Counted from the first letter of the stretch, positions 1-12,887 are shown. The stretch: 61,760 nt of DNA from Lindgomyces ingoldianus (GCF_010093535.1 NW_022985252.1:1-61760); one strand, 5' to 3'. The notes: generated by a model not told the origin, from the letters alone. Numbers and translations are program-made.

Positions 1-47
1 TTCAACATGTTTCACCTCTCTCGTTCCACGGTTCGAGCTGGGGGGTG

Positions 48-124
48 TGTCGCGTACAGCTATCCGTCTATATATATCCTTCTGCTGTGCTAGCTAGGAG
101 GTTGACCTTTTAGCAAACGCAACA
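48..124 (+). repeat. Short LTR-like remnant after a polypurine tract
   Basis: It begins TGTCGCGT and ends GCAACA, like the 162-bp LTR at 37053, and both are preceded by the same 13-bp purine-rich string gagctggggggtg, which looks like a polypurine tract. This copy is only 77 bp, so it would be internally deleted or a diverged relative. No TSD was found. The assignment rests on the shared ends and tract only. Confidence 0.35.
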
Positions 125-183
125 TAAAGTCTTAGTAAAAGTAAGTAACTTAGGTGTGTAAACAACTTGCCTGTAAAGTACAT
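125..183 (-). mobile_element. Truncated end of a pogo/MITE-type element
   Basis: The segment carries the terminal inverted repeat of the element family seen complete at 30618-32480 and 35350-36448: the stretch around agtaagtaacttaggtgtgt, then cttgcctgtaaagtacat, followed by TA at 184-185. Only this end is present; the rest is missing to the left. Confidence 0.5.
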
Positions 184-1333
184 TATAAAGCTAACTTTAG
201 TTAACGTACCTAACAGGTTAGCTAGCTACACAGGTTAGCTAGCTACTTTTGCTAAGCCTCTACCACACTCTACCTATCTATATAATGCTTTAATAACAAC
301 ACTAGATTAAATCTTCTAAAGAACATTAGATACAGCTTACTTTTTAGGCTTTTAAATAAAACTTAAAACTTTTTTTATAACACGCTGCAGCTATTTATAA
401 TGTTTTTTATATAACACTAAGTAATTAACACACTAGATAGCCTTTATAAGTAAAATGCTAGCCTAAATTAAGAAATCTAACTAAGCTTAAAAAAAAGTAG
501 TTATTAAGTACATACTTAAGCTTATTACACACAAATTTCTTTCTAGGCTTATAGCTATAGCTAATATAGCTAATTTCTTGCGCGCAGAGTGTAATCTAGG
601 CTAGGTTAGCTTAAACTAGCCTAGTATATAAGTTAAGCACTGCTTTAAGTTTATAATAAAGTTTAATTATAAGTATAATTATAAAAAAGCACTTTATAAA
701 GATCTAAAGGTTATCTAGGGCTAGTTTTACCTAGTAGCTAACATAAAAGCTAAGTATAGTATCTAAAATAAAAACACATATAACTTTAATAAGTTAGGCT
801 TTATAATAGGCTAGATATTAACTAAAGCAGTTATTATAGCTTTAAAAAAACAAAGATAGCTAAAAGTAATATAGTAAAGTAATAAAAAGTAGATAATAGT
901 TATTTAAAGCATTAACATAATAAAGTAAGCTATTCTACTCTTTATTATTTTTAAAGGCTGCTATTACCTCTTTGCCTAGTATAAAAAAAAGAATTTACTT
1001 TAAAGCTAGGTTATTACAGTCTCTAAAAACAGCTAGACAATAAATAAGCTTAGGCTGTAGTAGTTAAAGCACTTTAATAAGGATATAAAAAAAAGTTATA
1101 GGCGCTTATTAGCTTTTTATTATTAACAGCTATAAAAGCTATAACTTACTTAATTTTTAGTAGTACTATAAAAAAAATAAGATTATTACTATTTATATAC
1201 TTTTACACTTATTACACTTTTTATAGCCTTTTAATATAGGTTGTTTTACCTTTTTAAAAAAAGTATATAAGTGCTAAGCTAAAGATCTTAAGTATAACTA
1301 AATTACTTCTATTATAAAACTTAAGTTTCTACT

Positions 1334-1927
1334 TGTTACAATCCTTGCTTCAAGAAGCACTTAGGTCTTATGACGTTCCTAGGGGGGAAGTAGGACGGAG
1401 AGGAGAGGCTAATCCGGTAGGATGTACAGTCCTACGTACAGGCTATTAGGCTAATGGAGGAAGGAAGGATGACTGGATTGTAGTTTGCCCTATGTGCGGC
1501 AGTAGGGAGGCTAAGGTTAAACAGTCCTGTTAGACAGGGTTAGAGGTATATATAGTGTAAGATATATAAATAGTATTACAGCTCTTTAGAAAGCTAAATG
1601 CTACTTAGTCTATGTAATAAATAAACTAAACATTAAACACACCTTCTAAAGGTTGTTTAATGTAGAAACTATATACATGTGCTAGGGACACTAAGGGGAG
1701 TTAGTAGGAGTTTATAGGAGCCTGCTAAGAGGGGCTCCCTTAAGCTCTCTTAAGCTCCCTAAACTCGCGGCCTGTTCTTCTACTAGATAAGGCATTCCTC
1801 TGTAATTGCAGGCAGCTGTACTGTCTCTGCATCCTCTAATTAGTCTATAAGCAAGCCCTAACCTAAACTAGCTAGATTGTGGAGCACTGCTGGTGGGGTT
1901 ACGCTAGTCTAACTGTAGACTGTAACA
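1334..1927 (-). repeat. 3' LTR (594 bp) of the gypsy element
   Basis: It aligns base for base in length with 8436-9029. It carries RIP-type changes in its right half (for example cctctaattagtctataag where the partner has cctccgattggtccgtaag). Confidence 0.93.
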
Positions 1928-4900
1928 CGCTGCCCCCTCTCCCTAGCAGCGTCCTTGCCGCTCTGCTCACACAACTGTGTTAGTAAAGGTTTGTTTATAA
2001 AGTAAGTGCCTCTCTACTAAAAGGCGTTTCTAACATCTATTTTTTCTATACTAAATAGCTTGTTAGTCCTGTTTATCTTGTTATTCTTATGTTACTTGTT
2101 ATTTTAATTCTTTTTGCTAGACAAAGATAAGGCCCTGCAGCGCTTGCTAGTCTTTAGGGTTATCTTATATGTTAACTTTATCCTTAGATAAGTGTGTTAA
2201 GTGTGTAAAAAAGCATAGTAAGTGTAACACTTTTGTTTCTAACACTGTGTAGAATTATTTAAAGAAAAAGAAGAAGTTACTTCTTTAAAAGGCTAAGGCC
2301 TTGTAAGCTTAGGACTGCATGTTATAAGACAAGCAACAGGCTTAAGCCTAGAAATAACTCTACTTGCAAGAGGAAATGTTAAGAGTAATAGATAAGAAGC
2401 GTTTTAGACAGAATTATATCTAAAAGTTATTAGACTTGTTAGAAGCTTATTGCGCAAAGTTCTTAGAGAGAGACCTATCCTCTTTAGATAAGATAGAAGC
2501 TCTTAAGGCTAAAGTAGAGGGCTGTTCTCCTTCTTAACTATTATTAGCAGGTACTTGTTTCTAAAGGCCGCTGCTATCTAGTAATAACGTAGCTGTTTCT
2601 TTTAATATAGGTGCCTTATTACCTAGCTAGTTTCTCTTAGACAAGCTTAGAGGTACCTCTGTACTAATAGCTGCGCGTTCCTTAAATTCTTAGCTAGTTT
2701 TTATGTGTTTTTACTAGTAAGCTACTTTTTCTATTTTACTAAAAATTCTTTCTAATTTTTTTAATTGCTGTTAATGTGTTTAACTTTATACTCTATTTCT
2801 TTATTTTCCTATTTTTAATTAAATAGGGGAATTTCTCTAGGTGCTTTTTCTAGTTTAGAGATATAGAACTATAGATGTATTTTTATATGCAGGGGAAGCT
2901 TAAGCTTGCAGTTGTCCTATTAGGTTTAAAGGACTTTATATAGTCTTATTCTTTTTTTTGCTAGCTTCTTAGAGGGTCTAGGTGTCTTAAGGTTCTTAGT
3001 GTTAAGATACACATAATCTTTTAGGTAGATTTCTAGTCCTAGTTATTGTAACTTATTTGCGTATTTCTCTATTACTTCTCTGCTAGACCTTACTTCTATA
3101 GCTAACTTCTTATGTATTTAACATAGGTTTGTTAGCTAATCTATTAACTCTTGCAGGTCTGTAAGTTAATTTCTGTGTAATGTAAAGTAGAGGTTATATT
3201 TAAAGTTAGCCCTATATAGCGTTTCTTTTATTATAGCTAACTCTACATTATTAATAGCTAATTATGCTATTAGAAGCTATTCTGCCTAATTATCTTAAGT
3301 GTAGAAAATGTACTTTTTTAAATATCTTTTTACTTCTGTGTTTGCTCTTTTAGTCTGTTTATCTGTCTACAGGTAGTAGGCTGTTAATAGCTTGTGTGCT
3401 ATGCTAAAGTGCTGCATTACTACTTTTTAAAAACTGCTAGTAAACAGCTTATCTTAGTTAAAGATAATAATTGTAAGGCATTTATGTACTAATATTACAT
3501 TTTGTTTTAGTTTATAAATAAACTTTTTAGCAGTTATTGTTTTTTCTAAGGGCTAGGTGTGTAGGTACTTAGTAGTTTTGTCTAAGGCTACTGTGATTAT
3601 GTTGCACATCCTGTCTGTCTCTAGTTCTTTAGATAGAGGTAATTTTATAATAAAATCTATTATAATTATTATCTATAGTAACTTTAGTGCTTTAATTAGT
3701 TAGAGGTAACTATATGCCTTATACCTCTATAGGTTGTTTTTGTTGCAGGTATTATATTCCCTAAGCACCTCTGTGCATAGTTGCTTAACTTTTAGTATTT
3801 GTTATAGTATAGCAGCCTTTAGTTTCTTCTAGAGGGTGCTTATTCTAGGGTGTCTAAACATTAGAGATTTATAATATTCTTAAATTAGGTTTTTCTATCC
3901 TTGCTTACTAGCTATAAGCATGTAGAATTCTTCTATAGGTTAAGTCCTATTATAAATTTATTTTTTATTAGTTTTCTTAAAAAGTGTAAACTTCTTAGTT
4001 TCTTTCTTCTTTTTATTAAAGTAGTCTAGTCTTTAGCTAAGGGCGTTAGCCTGTTAATTCTAAGTTCCTAGAACATGCTTAATAATGTAGTTAAACTATG
4101 CAAGCTTTATTACCTATTTTATGTGCATTAGCAACAGCTTTTTTACTATTAAGAACATAACTAAATTTATATAGTTAGTTATAACATTAAATTATTTTGC
4201 TATTCTATGTAGTTCTGTAGCCTATACTCTTATAGCGTTTAGTATAGCCTTTAGTTCTTTATTAGGTATACTATAACTTGCTTTAGGTCCTAAGAACTTA
4301 GCAGAATAGTACGCAACTAGGTGCTATTTTCTGTCTTCCTGTTTTTAATACAACGCAGCCCTGCTAGCTTCTAAGAACGCGTCTGTGTGGATTTTAGTGT
4401 CTAATTATAAGTTGTACATTCTTAATATTAGTTTAGCTGTTATAGCCTGTTTTAGTGTTATAAATGCTTTGTTTATTTTTAAAGTCTAGATAAATTTTGC
4501 TATAGCCTATTCCTTAGTTGTAGTGTTTATTAATAGTATAGTAATTTTTAAATAGTCTCTAATTATTTGTCTAACATAGCTTAATAGTCCTAAGAATTCT
4601 TTTACTTCCTTAACTGTTATAGGTTCTAGCTATTTAAGTACTTTTTATATCTTAGCTAAGTTAATCTTTATTTCTTCTTTATTAATTATAAATTCTAAGT
4701 ATTCTGTTTCTATAACATAGAATTTGCATTTAGAGAGCTGTAGGTAGAGTCTATACTTTCTAAGCTGTTCTAAAATTTTCTGTACTTTCTGTACGTAGTC
4801 TTCTAGGGTATCTTTTAAATAAATAAGGACGTTATTTAGGTATACTAGGGCAAAGACATCTAGGTATAAGTTAAGAGCTGTATTAATAATTTGTTAGAAT

Positions 4901-7900
4901 GTTGCTAAAGCATTTATTAGGCTAAACAGCATTACTAGTAGTTTATAGAGTCTCTACAGGGTCCTAAACACTGTAAGCTACTTGTCTCCCTTTTATATTC
5001 TTATTTTATTAAATCTGTTTTGTATGTTAAACTTTATAAAGTACTAAGTTCTTTTTAGTTAGTTTATAATATCTTATATAATTAGCAGAGGGAACTAGTC
5101 TTAAATTGTGTTGTTGTTTAGGGTTCTATAGTTCTAGCAAACTTAGATTTTTCTTCTTTTTTTATTTATAAAGACTACTGCTAAAGCTACAGAGCTGTAG
5201 CTTTCTTAGATATAGCCTTATACTAACATCCTGTTAACATATTTTTACAAGGCCTCTTTCTGCACCCTAGTTAAGAGGCAGAGCCTATGTGTTTTTAAGT
5301 TATAATCCTTTATTAAGTTAATAGCGTAATCCTAAGGCTAATGTAGTAGTAGTTCTTTTAGGTCTTTTAGTGTTTTAAACATGTTCTTGTAATCCTTATA
5401 CTTAGTTAGGATATAACCTTTATCTTAAGTTTAGATAACACTAATCTATTCTACATCTTTATCTGCCTTAATTTCTTTATAAGAGACTTTTTTAAGTTTT
5501 TCTTTTATTATCTTTATTACCTAAGCTTTTAGCTCTTAGTAGGGAAATTTTTAGAGTTTCTTTTTCTTAGGGTAGTAACTGCTACCTTGCTTTGCTTATT
5601 TATAGACTAGGCATTTATTATTATAGCATGCTAACTAGGTTATGTGTGCGTAGTTGTTAGAAGTTTTTATAGTTATAGTTCTTTAATTAATTACAGGGTT
5701 ATATGTTTTAAGCTAGTTATAGCCTAAAATTACATTATATTTACCTTCTAGTTTAAGTATGTTTATAGACCTTTATTTACTTATATTAGAGGTTTTAAGA
5801 TCCTTTTTATAGGTTTCTAGGTTAATTTATCCTCTACTATACTTAATTAATAATGCATTAGTAAAAGTTACCTTAAATAGTTCTTTCTTTATACAAAATA
5901 GTATGCCTTATTTGTCTACTTAATTTTTATCTATAGCAGTAAAGGTGCATCTGCTATCTATAAGGGCTAACCTAGGCTATCCTTTATATGTGAAGGTGGT
6001 TGTTAGGCTGTGTCTTATCCCTTATTTTATAGCAATTACTGCTAATATGTTGTGTTTAACTTTTTTATTAAAAAAGGGGTAGAAATTAATATCTTATAGA
6101 TTATTATTAAACTTGGTTTTTTTTTTTTATAGATTTAATGTTTTTAGTTGCAGTAGTTAGCTACTTTACATTTATAATTTTTAACTAAATAATGTAATGT
6201 TAGGTAGTCTTCTTTTTTTACTACTTTCTACTAGAAGTAGTAGAACCTACAGTTGTCTTATTTTTTACACACTGCCTATTCTTCTTTTTTATGTAGAGGG
6301 GCTGTTTAGTAGGTGTAGCAGTTTATAGTTTTGCAGGCTAAGGCTGTTCTCTGCTATAGGCAACTGTTGTAGTTCTTTTCCTATATAGGCTACTATTCTG
6401 CTTAGTGTTTATTGTCCTAGTGTTTAACATGGTATTATTATGTGCACTAGTACTAAAGGTACAGACATTTGTTAAGTTTATATAATGTGTTAAGAGGACT
6501 TTCTTAGGTCTACTAAGGGTATTCTTTTGTTTATACTAGCTGTACAGGGTAGTTCTTCTACTAGCAACTGTTAGTGCTGTAGGTACTGCTTCTACAAAGA
6601 ACATATTGTCTGTAGTTCTGTTGTATTACAAGAGCTTTTTTAAAGATTACTAGGCTTAAAAGCAGTGTCTTAGGTTTCTTAGGCGCTAGTTATAGTACTT
6701 TAAACTTAGCAGGTTTGCCTAGCTATTCTAGCTTTTAGTTTTTAATCTTAATAAAGAATTGCTATTACTTTTTTTTATTTATAATATTATATTTAACTTT
6801 AGCTATCCTTTATATAATATTAAACATTAAGTAGTTATTACTAATATTTATTTAGTAAAGCAAGACTATATAGTTGCTTAGGTAGTTATGTTATAGCCTA
6901 CACTTCTAGCACCTGCATCTCTAAAACTGTTAGAAAAGCTCTTTTGCTAAAGTACTAGAAGTTTAGTCTTAAAAAGAGAATTATTTTTTTTCTTTTTAAA
7001 CATTTATAATATATCTTTAAATCTAAGTTTTTTTTTTATATTTTTTAAAGATTGCAAGGTCCTGCAATACTATATTAAGGCTACTAAAATTTTAAATAAC
7101 TACCTTCTAATATACTTTAGGGCAGTTATTTAAAGAATAGTTTCTTTTACATTACTAGTAGAGTTTGTTATCTAGTCTTCCCTATATTTTCTTGTCTATA
7201 AGGCTGTATTTAGCAGTAATAGCTTTTATTATTATAGTAGTATTTTTATTCTTCCCTTTTTAAGAGTTTAGGCAGTTTTAGTAAAAATGTCCTACTTTTT
7301 TATAGTTTAGGCAGGCCTTGTTCTTTAGCTACTTTTGTTGTTTCTTTGTTAAGGGCAGCCTATTACGTCCTAGAACTTAGCTCTTCTTAAAGGGGGGGCT
7401 CTATGTATACTTTACATAACTAAGGTCTATTAGTTTTTTATTATATTATAAAAGCTTTTTTTTCTTAGGAACAAACTCTAGTTTCTAGGGGGTTCTTTTT
7501 TATTTCTTTTCTCTCTTACGCTTCTTATAACAGTTGTTATAGGTTATTACTTACGTAATAAAGTTCTTAAAAGTAGTTAGTTTTTTACTATGCATAAATT
7601 TATCTTTTATAATTTTGCTTAATTTGTTATAGAACATGCAGCAGAGAGCTTTCTAGTCTGTCTATCTGTAGATAGCCAGCTGTTCTCTAAAGCGCGCTGC
7701 ATAATTTTAGACTAGGCTAGTCCCTTGTTTTATAGTGTCTAGTTTATTAGCTGCAATCTTTTTTTTATTAAAGGTTTTATAAATAGCTGTTAAAGCTTCT
7801 TTAAAGTTTTTAATGTTACTAAATTTTTTTTTTATTTTAGGTGTAAGTGCTTTACTATTTACTTTAAAGTTTATCTAGTTATCTGCATAGAGTTAGAACT

Positions 7901-8435
7901 AGATTGCAGAGGGGCCTTCTAGGTGTAGTCTTATTTAGGATATTATTTTTGTGTTAGTCTAAAATGCTTCTTTATTATATTATATATAGAGGTAGCATCT
8001 TATAAAGAATAGTTAAAGGTCCTTTAGTAATCCTTTAAAAGGCTTTAAAAAGGCTAGTCTTAAAGCTTTCTTAGCTATAATGCTTGTTTTTTTAAACAAG
8101 ATGTTTTAGATTTTTGCTAGCTCTACTTATAGTTTATGTATTTAATAGGCTTAGTTAGTTGTTTCCTAAGGGCTTAAAAGTTTAAAGAGGCTTTATAATT
8201 TTATTACTTTTTAGTAAAGGTTAGTAACTTTTTTTCTAAGTTCTAGTAGTTTACTAACCTTATTACTAAACTGCTAGAGTCCCTTAATATTATCTTAGAT
8301 TAAATTAATTTATTCTGCTAAGACAGCTTTACTTTAGGTAGGAACTTCTATAGATCCTAATAGTGCGGCGTAGGCTATGTTAGAATTTAAGTTGTGTTAG
8401 GAAGTTGCTATACTTTTTAAAAAGGTAGTGTTTAA
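1928..8435 (-). pseudogene. Degenerate gag-pol of the gypsy element
   Basis: Read on the minus strand, remnants appear in the order expected for Ty3/gypsy. A CCHC zinc knuckle lies near 7270-7310, with the second Cys changed to Tyr. A retropepsin motif ALIDS lies near 5945-5980. The reverse-transcriptase catalytic motif lies near 4810-4855 and reads LVYLNNVLIY, where YLDD has become YLNN (GAC to AAC). Integrase-core similarity lies near 3560-3680. Stop codons are dense in all frames, so no protein can be made. Confidence 0.85.
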
Positions 8436-9029
8436 TATTATAATTTTTGCTTTAAGAAGCACTTAGGTCTTATAACATTCCTAGGGGGGAAGTAGGACAG
8501 AGAGAAGAGGCTAATCTAGTAGGATGTACAGTCCTACGTATAGGCTATTAGGCTAATAGAGGAAGGAAGGATAACTAGATTATAGTTTGCCCTATGTGCA
8601 GCAGTAGGGAGGCTAGGGTTAAACAGTCCTGTTAGACAGGGTTAGAGGTATATATAGTGTAAGATATATAAATAGTATTACAGCTCTTTAGAAAGCTAAA
8701 TACTACTTAGTCTATATAATAAATAAACTAAACGTTAAACACACCTTTTAAAGGTTATTTAATGTAGGAACTATATACATGTGCTAGGGACGCTAAGGGG
8801 AGTTAGCAGGAGTTTATAGGAGCCTGCTAAGAGGGGCTCCCCTAAGCTCCCTTAAGCTCCCTGAACTCGCGGCCTGTCCTCCTACTAGACAAGGCATTCC
8901 TCCGTGATTGCAGGCAGCCGTACCGTCTCCGCATCCTCCGATTGGTCCGTAAGCGAGCCCTGACCTAAACTAGCTAGATTGTGGAGCACTGCTGGTGGGG
9001 TTACGCTGGTCCAACCGTAGACCGTAACA
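8436..9029 (-). repeat. 5' LTR (594 bp) of the gypsy element
   Basis: It is the partner of 1334-1927. Its left two-thirds is RIP-mutated, but from about 8770 to 9029 it keeps CpG- and CpA-rich sequence that the other LTR has lost, so RIP intensity changes within the LTR. Confidence 0.93.
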
Positions 9030-9289
9030 CTACTATGCTTTATACACGCTTATAATACAGTAATTACTTTTAGTAATATCTAAGAAGGGTTTTAAAGCGC
9101 TAGTCTAGTCTTATTTAACCTAAAATAAGTTAAAATAGCTTTTAATATCTAGTTATATACTTTATTACTACTACTACTTATTAATAATAAGCCTTAGCAG
9201 TTATAAACTTTAAGTAATACTTTTAAATTTAGGTTATAATTAATACTTATAAAAGTAAAAATTTAAAGGCATATAAATAGCTTACTAAC

Positions 9290-9640
9290 ATCTATAGTAA
9301 AGGCCTTTAAGAAGGGTTTAAAAGGGGCAGCAATTATTGCGTATAAGCTAGTGTTAGTATAAAAAGAGATTATAAAGCTTTAAGCAGTAAATAAGGCTAC
9401 TACATCACATAAATTATATAAAAAAACGTAAATTTAAGCAAAAAAGACCTTAATAGTTAAAGATAAGGCTTATTTAACTACTTTAAAGAAGTTTAAAGCG
9501 CGTTGTAATAGGAAGAAGCTAAACACATAAGTGCGCGCTAAAGAAAGTAAGCTAAGTTAAAAATAATATAAGCAGTGTAATTAGACTAGGTATAACTTAT
9601 ATATATATAAGTAAGTAGTAAAAGTAGACTTTAAATAATA
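9290..9640 (+). pseudogene. C-terminal remnant of the pogo transposase
   Basis: In the + sense, short runs such as KTLIVKDKAYLTTLKKF and KARCNRKKLN are followed by a Cys-rich tail (QCN..) resembling the CxxCxxxGHNxRTC end of Fot1-type transposases. Many RIP stop codons interrupt it. The DDE core, expected upstream, is not readable because the LTR element and mutations break it. Confidence 0.6.
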
Positions 9641-9768
9641 TTTTATGTTGTATTACTCTATATAGGGCTAAAGTAGGCTGTTTTGCGCTAGAATAGGGTG
9701 GTTTTAGTAGAGGCTTAGCAAAAGTGGCTGGCTAACCCGTGTGGCCGGCCAACCTGTTAGGTACGTTA

Positions 9769-10734
9769 CCTTTTATAGTTTGTAATAACTAGAGCAAGAA
9801 TAGAGAATCTACAAGCAGCCTAGAAGAGAATAGCAAGAGTGTACTAACTATACTATAAGTTAGCTAAGGAAGCAGTAAACAGTAAAATTAAAATAATAAC
9901 ATAAGTAAATACACTATAAACCTTAAGACCTAACATTTAGAAAGATGACTATACATATCTAGATATAAAGAACTTAAGAGAAACTACACTAGTAAAGAAG
10001 CTAGCAGAAAGACGCATAAGACTATATAAAGTCCTGAATGTTTAAGAACAAGACTATAACCTAGCACCGTCCTCTCCTGCGAGGCCTAGGCTTCGCGACG
10101 GCGAGCAGCAGCCACATCAGCTAAGGCAGCGGCCTCACGTTCCAGCGCGGCGCAACAGGCCCCGCGCACAACCTCCATCGCTTAAAGAACCTTTAAGCGG
10201 TCGCGTTTAAGCCTCTTCTAAGCCTAGTTAGAAATAAAAGCATTGCAACAACTTCCTTTCCTTACGCACTTAACGCACTTGTTAGATAAAAGGGTTAACT
10301 CGCACTTAGCATGCAAAGAACAGCAAGGACTGTAGGGAGCAACCCCCCATAAACTAGGGAGGAACCGCCCCTAAGCCGGGGGTTAACCGCTTGTTGGCAT
10401 GGGCCGCCTAATTTTAGTGGGTCTAAAACAATGGCATTCGAGTCCATTTCGAACGCACGGCCACATGTGTGGTAGCGTATCTAAAACACTAGTAAATAGG
10501 GAATTATTACGCTAAGCAGTAGGTCTTTTGCTGGTTTGTAATTTGTGCGATTCCTTAGCATATTTAATACCCTAGCCAAAAAAAATTTAGCCTTGCCCCA
10601 CCTTCGTTTTAACACACACGTTTCATTTCCCCCCAACTCCTGGTTTGATTGATCAATTAATGTGAATGCAAACTAAAAGAAACCTTGGACTTCTCCTTCA
10701 AATATAGACGGCGACAGTCTTGCCGCAAATCAAC
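9769..10734. other. Transition from AT-rich repeat block to gene island; ADE4 upstream region
   Basis: 9769-10040 is still AT-rich and without readable genes. From about 10040 base composition becomes balanced. No tRNA or ORF was recognised. The last 300 bp should hold the promoter of the gene starting at 10735; no specific motif could be assigned. Confidence 0.5.
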
Positions 10735-12380
10735 ATGTGCGGAGTTCTCGCTCTCATTCTAGCTAATCCTTCGTCCGGTGCCGCCAATGAGCTTTATGAA
10801 GCACTATTTTCTCTCCAGCGTAAGTGGCTCTTGAAGGTGGTGTTTATTACTTCCTTTCGCTAATGCCAGTGTCCAGATCGCGGTCAAGATGCTGCCGGCA
10901 TTGTCACATCCGCACCCGGAGGTCGGCTCCACATGTACAAAGGGAACGGAATGGTTACTGAGATCTTCACCGACGGCGCCATGTTCGAAAGGATTCCTGG
11001 GAGTATGGGCATCGCCCATGTGCGTTACCCCACGGCTGGATCGAGCGCTATGGCAGAGGCTCAGCCGTTTTATGTCAACAGCCCGTACGGCATCTGCTTC
11101 GCCCACAACGGCAACCTGATCAACGCTGTAGAGCTCAAGCGCTACCTGGACTTCGAAGCCCACCGCCATATCAACACCGACAGCGACAGCGAGTTGATGT
11201 TGAATGTCTTCGCCGACGAGCTGAACAAGACTAAGAAGGCCCGCATCAATACCCAAGACCTATTTGATGCTTTAGGCCGCATGTACGACCGGTGTCGAGG
11301 CGGGTGGGCATGTACTGCAATGCTTACTGGATTTGGAGTCGTGGGATTCCGCGATACTCATGGTATCCGTCCACTAATTCTTGGTTCTCGCGTCTCCGAG
11401 CACGGCAACGATTATGTGCTCGCCTCCGAATCCGTGGCTTTGGACCAGATTGGTTTTAATGTAATTCGGGACATACTACCTGGCGAAGCCGTCGTCATCG
11501 AGAAGGGCCAGCCACCTGTTTTCCGACAAGTCTCACCCCACGCGAGCTACACCCCTGACATGTTCGAGTACGTTTATTTTGCTCGGCCTGAGTCGATCAT
11601 TGACGGACTTGGTGTCTACCCTGCTCGCCAAAGAATGGGCCAACGACTTGCTTCGAGGATTAAAGAGGCTTGGGGCCAAGAGATCATCGATGAAATTGAT
11701 CTGGTGGTTCCTGTACCCGAAACCGCATCTGTAGGCGCACCCATGGTTGCAACCGGTCTTAACAAGCCGTACTGTCGCGCTTTAGTTCGTAACACATATA
11801 TCTTCCGGACCTTTATCATGCCGGATCAAAAAAGCCGTCAGCAAGGCGTACGCCGCAAGCTAAGCGCTATTAAGTCTGAGCTTAAGGACAAGGTAGTACT
11901 TCTTGTCGACGACAGCATCGTGCGAGGGACGATGAGTCGCGGAGCTATATCGATAGTCCGCGAAGCGGGTGCAAAGAAGATATATGTAGCCAGCTGCGCC
12001 CCAGAGGTCAGGTACGCTATAGTAATCTCGTCGCTGGTACCTCCACCCTACTAACTGTTCATTCTAGATACGCTCACATCTACGGTATTGACCTCGCATC
12101 GCCCAAAGAGATGGTAGCCCATGAGAGAGATAATGCTGCTATCTGTAAAGAACTCGGGTGCGACGGTATCATTTTTCAAACCTTAGATAACCTCATCGAT
12201 ACTTGCGCAGAGGTAGTTAGATCACAGGATCGTAGAGAGCCTCAATCTTTTGAAGTTGGCGTTTTCTGCGGGAAGTATGCTACTCTCGTTAACCCGGACT
12301 ATTTTGACCATCTAGAGGAGATTCGAGCTACAGGCCGGTCACTTAAAATTTCCGAGCACACGCCGCAGATAGTAGCCTAG
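10735..12380 (+). CDS. ADE4: Amidophosphoribosyltransferase (glutamine PRPP amidotransferase)
   Basis: This enzyme catalyses the first committed step of de novo purine synthesis, PRPP plus glutamine to 5-phosphoribosylamine, in the cytosol. The start gives Met-Cys-Gly-Val, so Cys2 is the Ntn-type glutaminase nucleophile exposed after Met removal. Exons are 10735-10819, 10877-12011 and 12068-12380; introns of 57 and 56 bp have gtaagt..ccag and gtacgc..ctag ends, the second with a ctaac branch site. The spliced product is 510 residues, normal for the family. The glutaminase domain fills the first half ([11 protein letters not shown] across intron 1); the PRPP-binding loop [15 protein letters not shown] lies near residue 366. 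No stop or frameshift is seen although both flanks are RIP-mutated repeats. It could be the sole housekeeping copy or a second copy; the window cannot tell. Confidence 0.95.
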
Positions 12381-12474
12381 ATGCACATAGGTTAAATGGG
12401 ATAGAGCCATCGCTTTGCCCCTCTGCGCTTTCATGTATTTTGTGGACTTTTCTCAAACTTTTTAGAGCAATTAA

Positions 12475-12887
12475 TGTCCTACGTGTCTCACGCGATACTG
12501 TCGCACGTGTCTCACGATATCATACCCATGTACTGCACTATTCACTCATTAGGCATAGCTCCTCTCTCGTACGGTATATAGTCAGCCCAGAGCTCTATCG
12601 AGCTCCTTAGACCTTACAATACACTGGTACAATCCACTTTGTTTGGATCTCACTACCCTGTCGACTCGCTTCCCATATGACCCCTTCTCAGCTCATGCAA
12701 GAGATACCACACCCATGTACTGCACTATTCACTCATTAGGACTAGCTCCTTTCTCATACAGTATATAGTCGGCCTAGAGCTCTCTCTCGCTCCTTAGACC
12801 TTACAATACACTGGTACAATTCACCTTGTTTGGATCTCATACCTTGTCGATTCGCTTACCCCATACCCCTTCTCAGCTCATGCAAGT
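12475..12887 (+). repeat. Older 206-bp-family solo LTR, split by a younger copy
   Basis: The host copy starts tgtcctacgtg at 12475 and resumes at 12708 with cacacccatgtactg, ending gcaagt at 12887. Its own TSD attaa lies at 12470-12474 and 12888-12892. The insert at 12499-12702 belongs to the same family. Confidence 0.85.
12499..12702 (+). repeat. Solo LTR inserted into a copy of itself
   Basis: This 204-bp copy runs TGTCGCACGTG..CATGCAAGA and is flanked by the perfect 5-bp TSD gatac (12494-12498 and 12703-12707). Relatives are at 28945, 45041 and 46919. Confidence 0.9.

Larger units (their letters stand above)
1334..9029 (-). mobile_element. 7.7-kb Ty3/gypsy LTR retrotransposon, RIP-inactivated
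   Basis: Two direct 594-bp LTRs (1334-1927 and 8436-9029) bound the element; each has TGTTAC..GTAACA ends, mutated to tattat at the left of the second copy. The 5-bp TSD ctact lies at 1329-1333 and 9030-9034. Coding sense is on the minus strand, so the right LTR is the 5' LTR. The two LTRs differ almost only by C/T and G/A changes, as RIP produces. It sits inside the pogo element 204-9766. Confidence 0.95.
204..9766 (+). mobile_element. Fot1/pogo-type DNA transposon, split by an LTR retrotransposon
   Basis: The element starts acgtacctaacagg and ends in the inverted copy cctgttaggtacgt, flanked by TA at 202-203 and 9767-9768, as in Tc1/mariner-superfamily insertions. Subtracting the 7696-bp retrotransposon and its 5-bp TSD leaves 1862 bp, almost the same as the sister copy at 30618-32480 (1863 bp) and in the size class of Pleosporales pogo elements such as Molly and Pixie (from memory). 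The interior is heavily RIP-mutated. The remaining coding sense is on the + strand, with the lysine-rich C-terminal region near 9300-9640. Confidence 0.8.
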
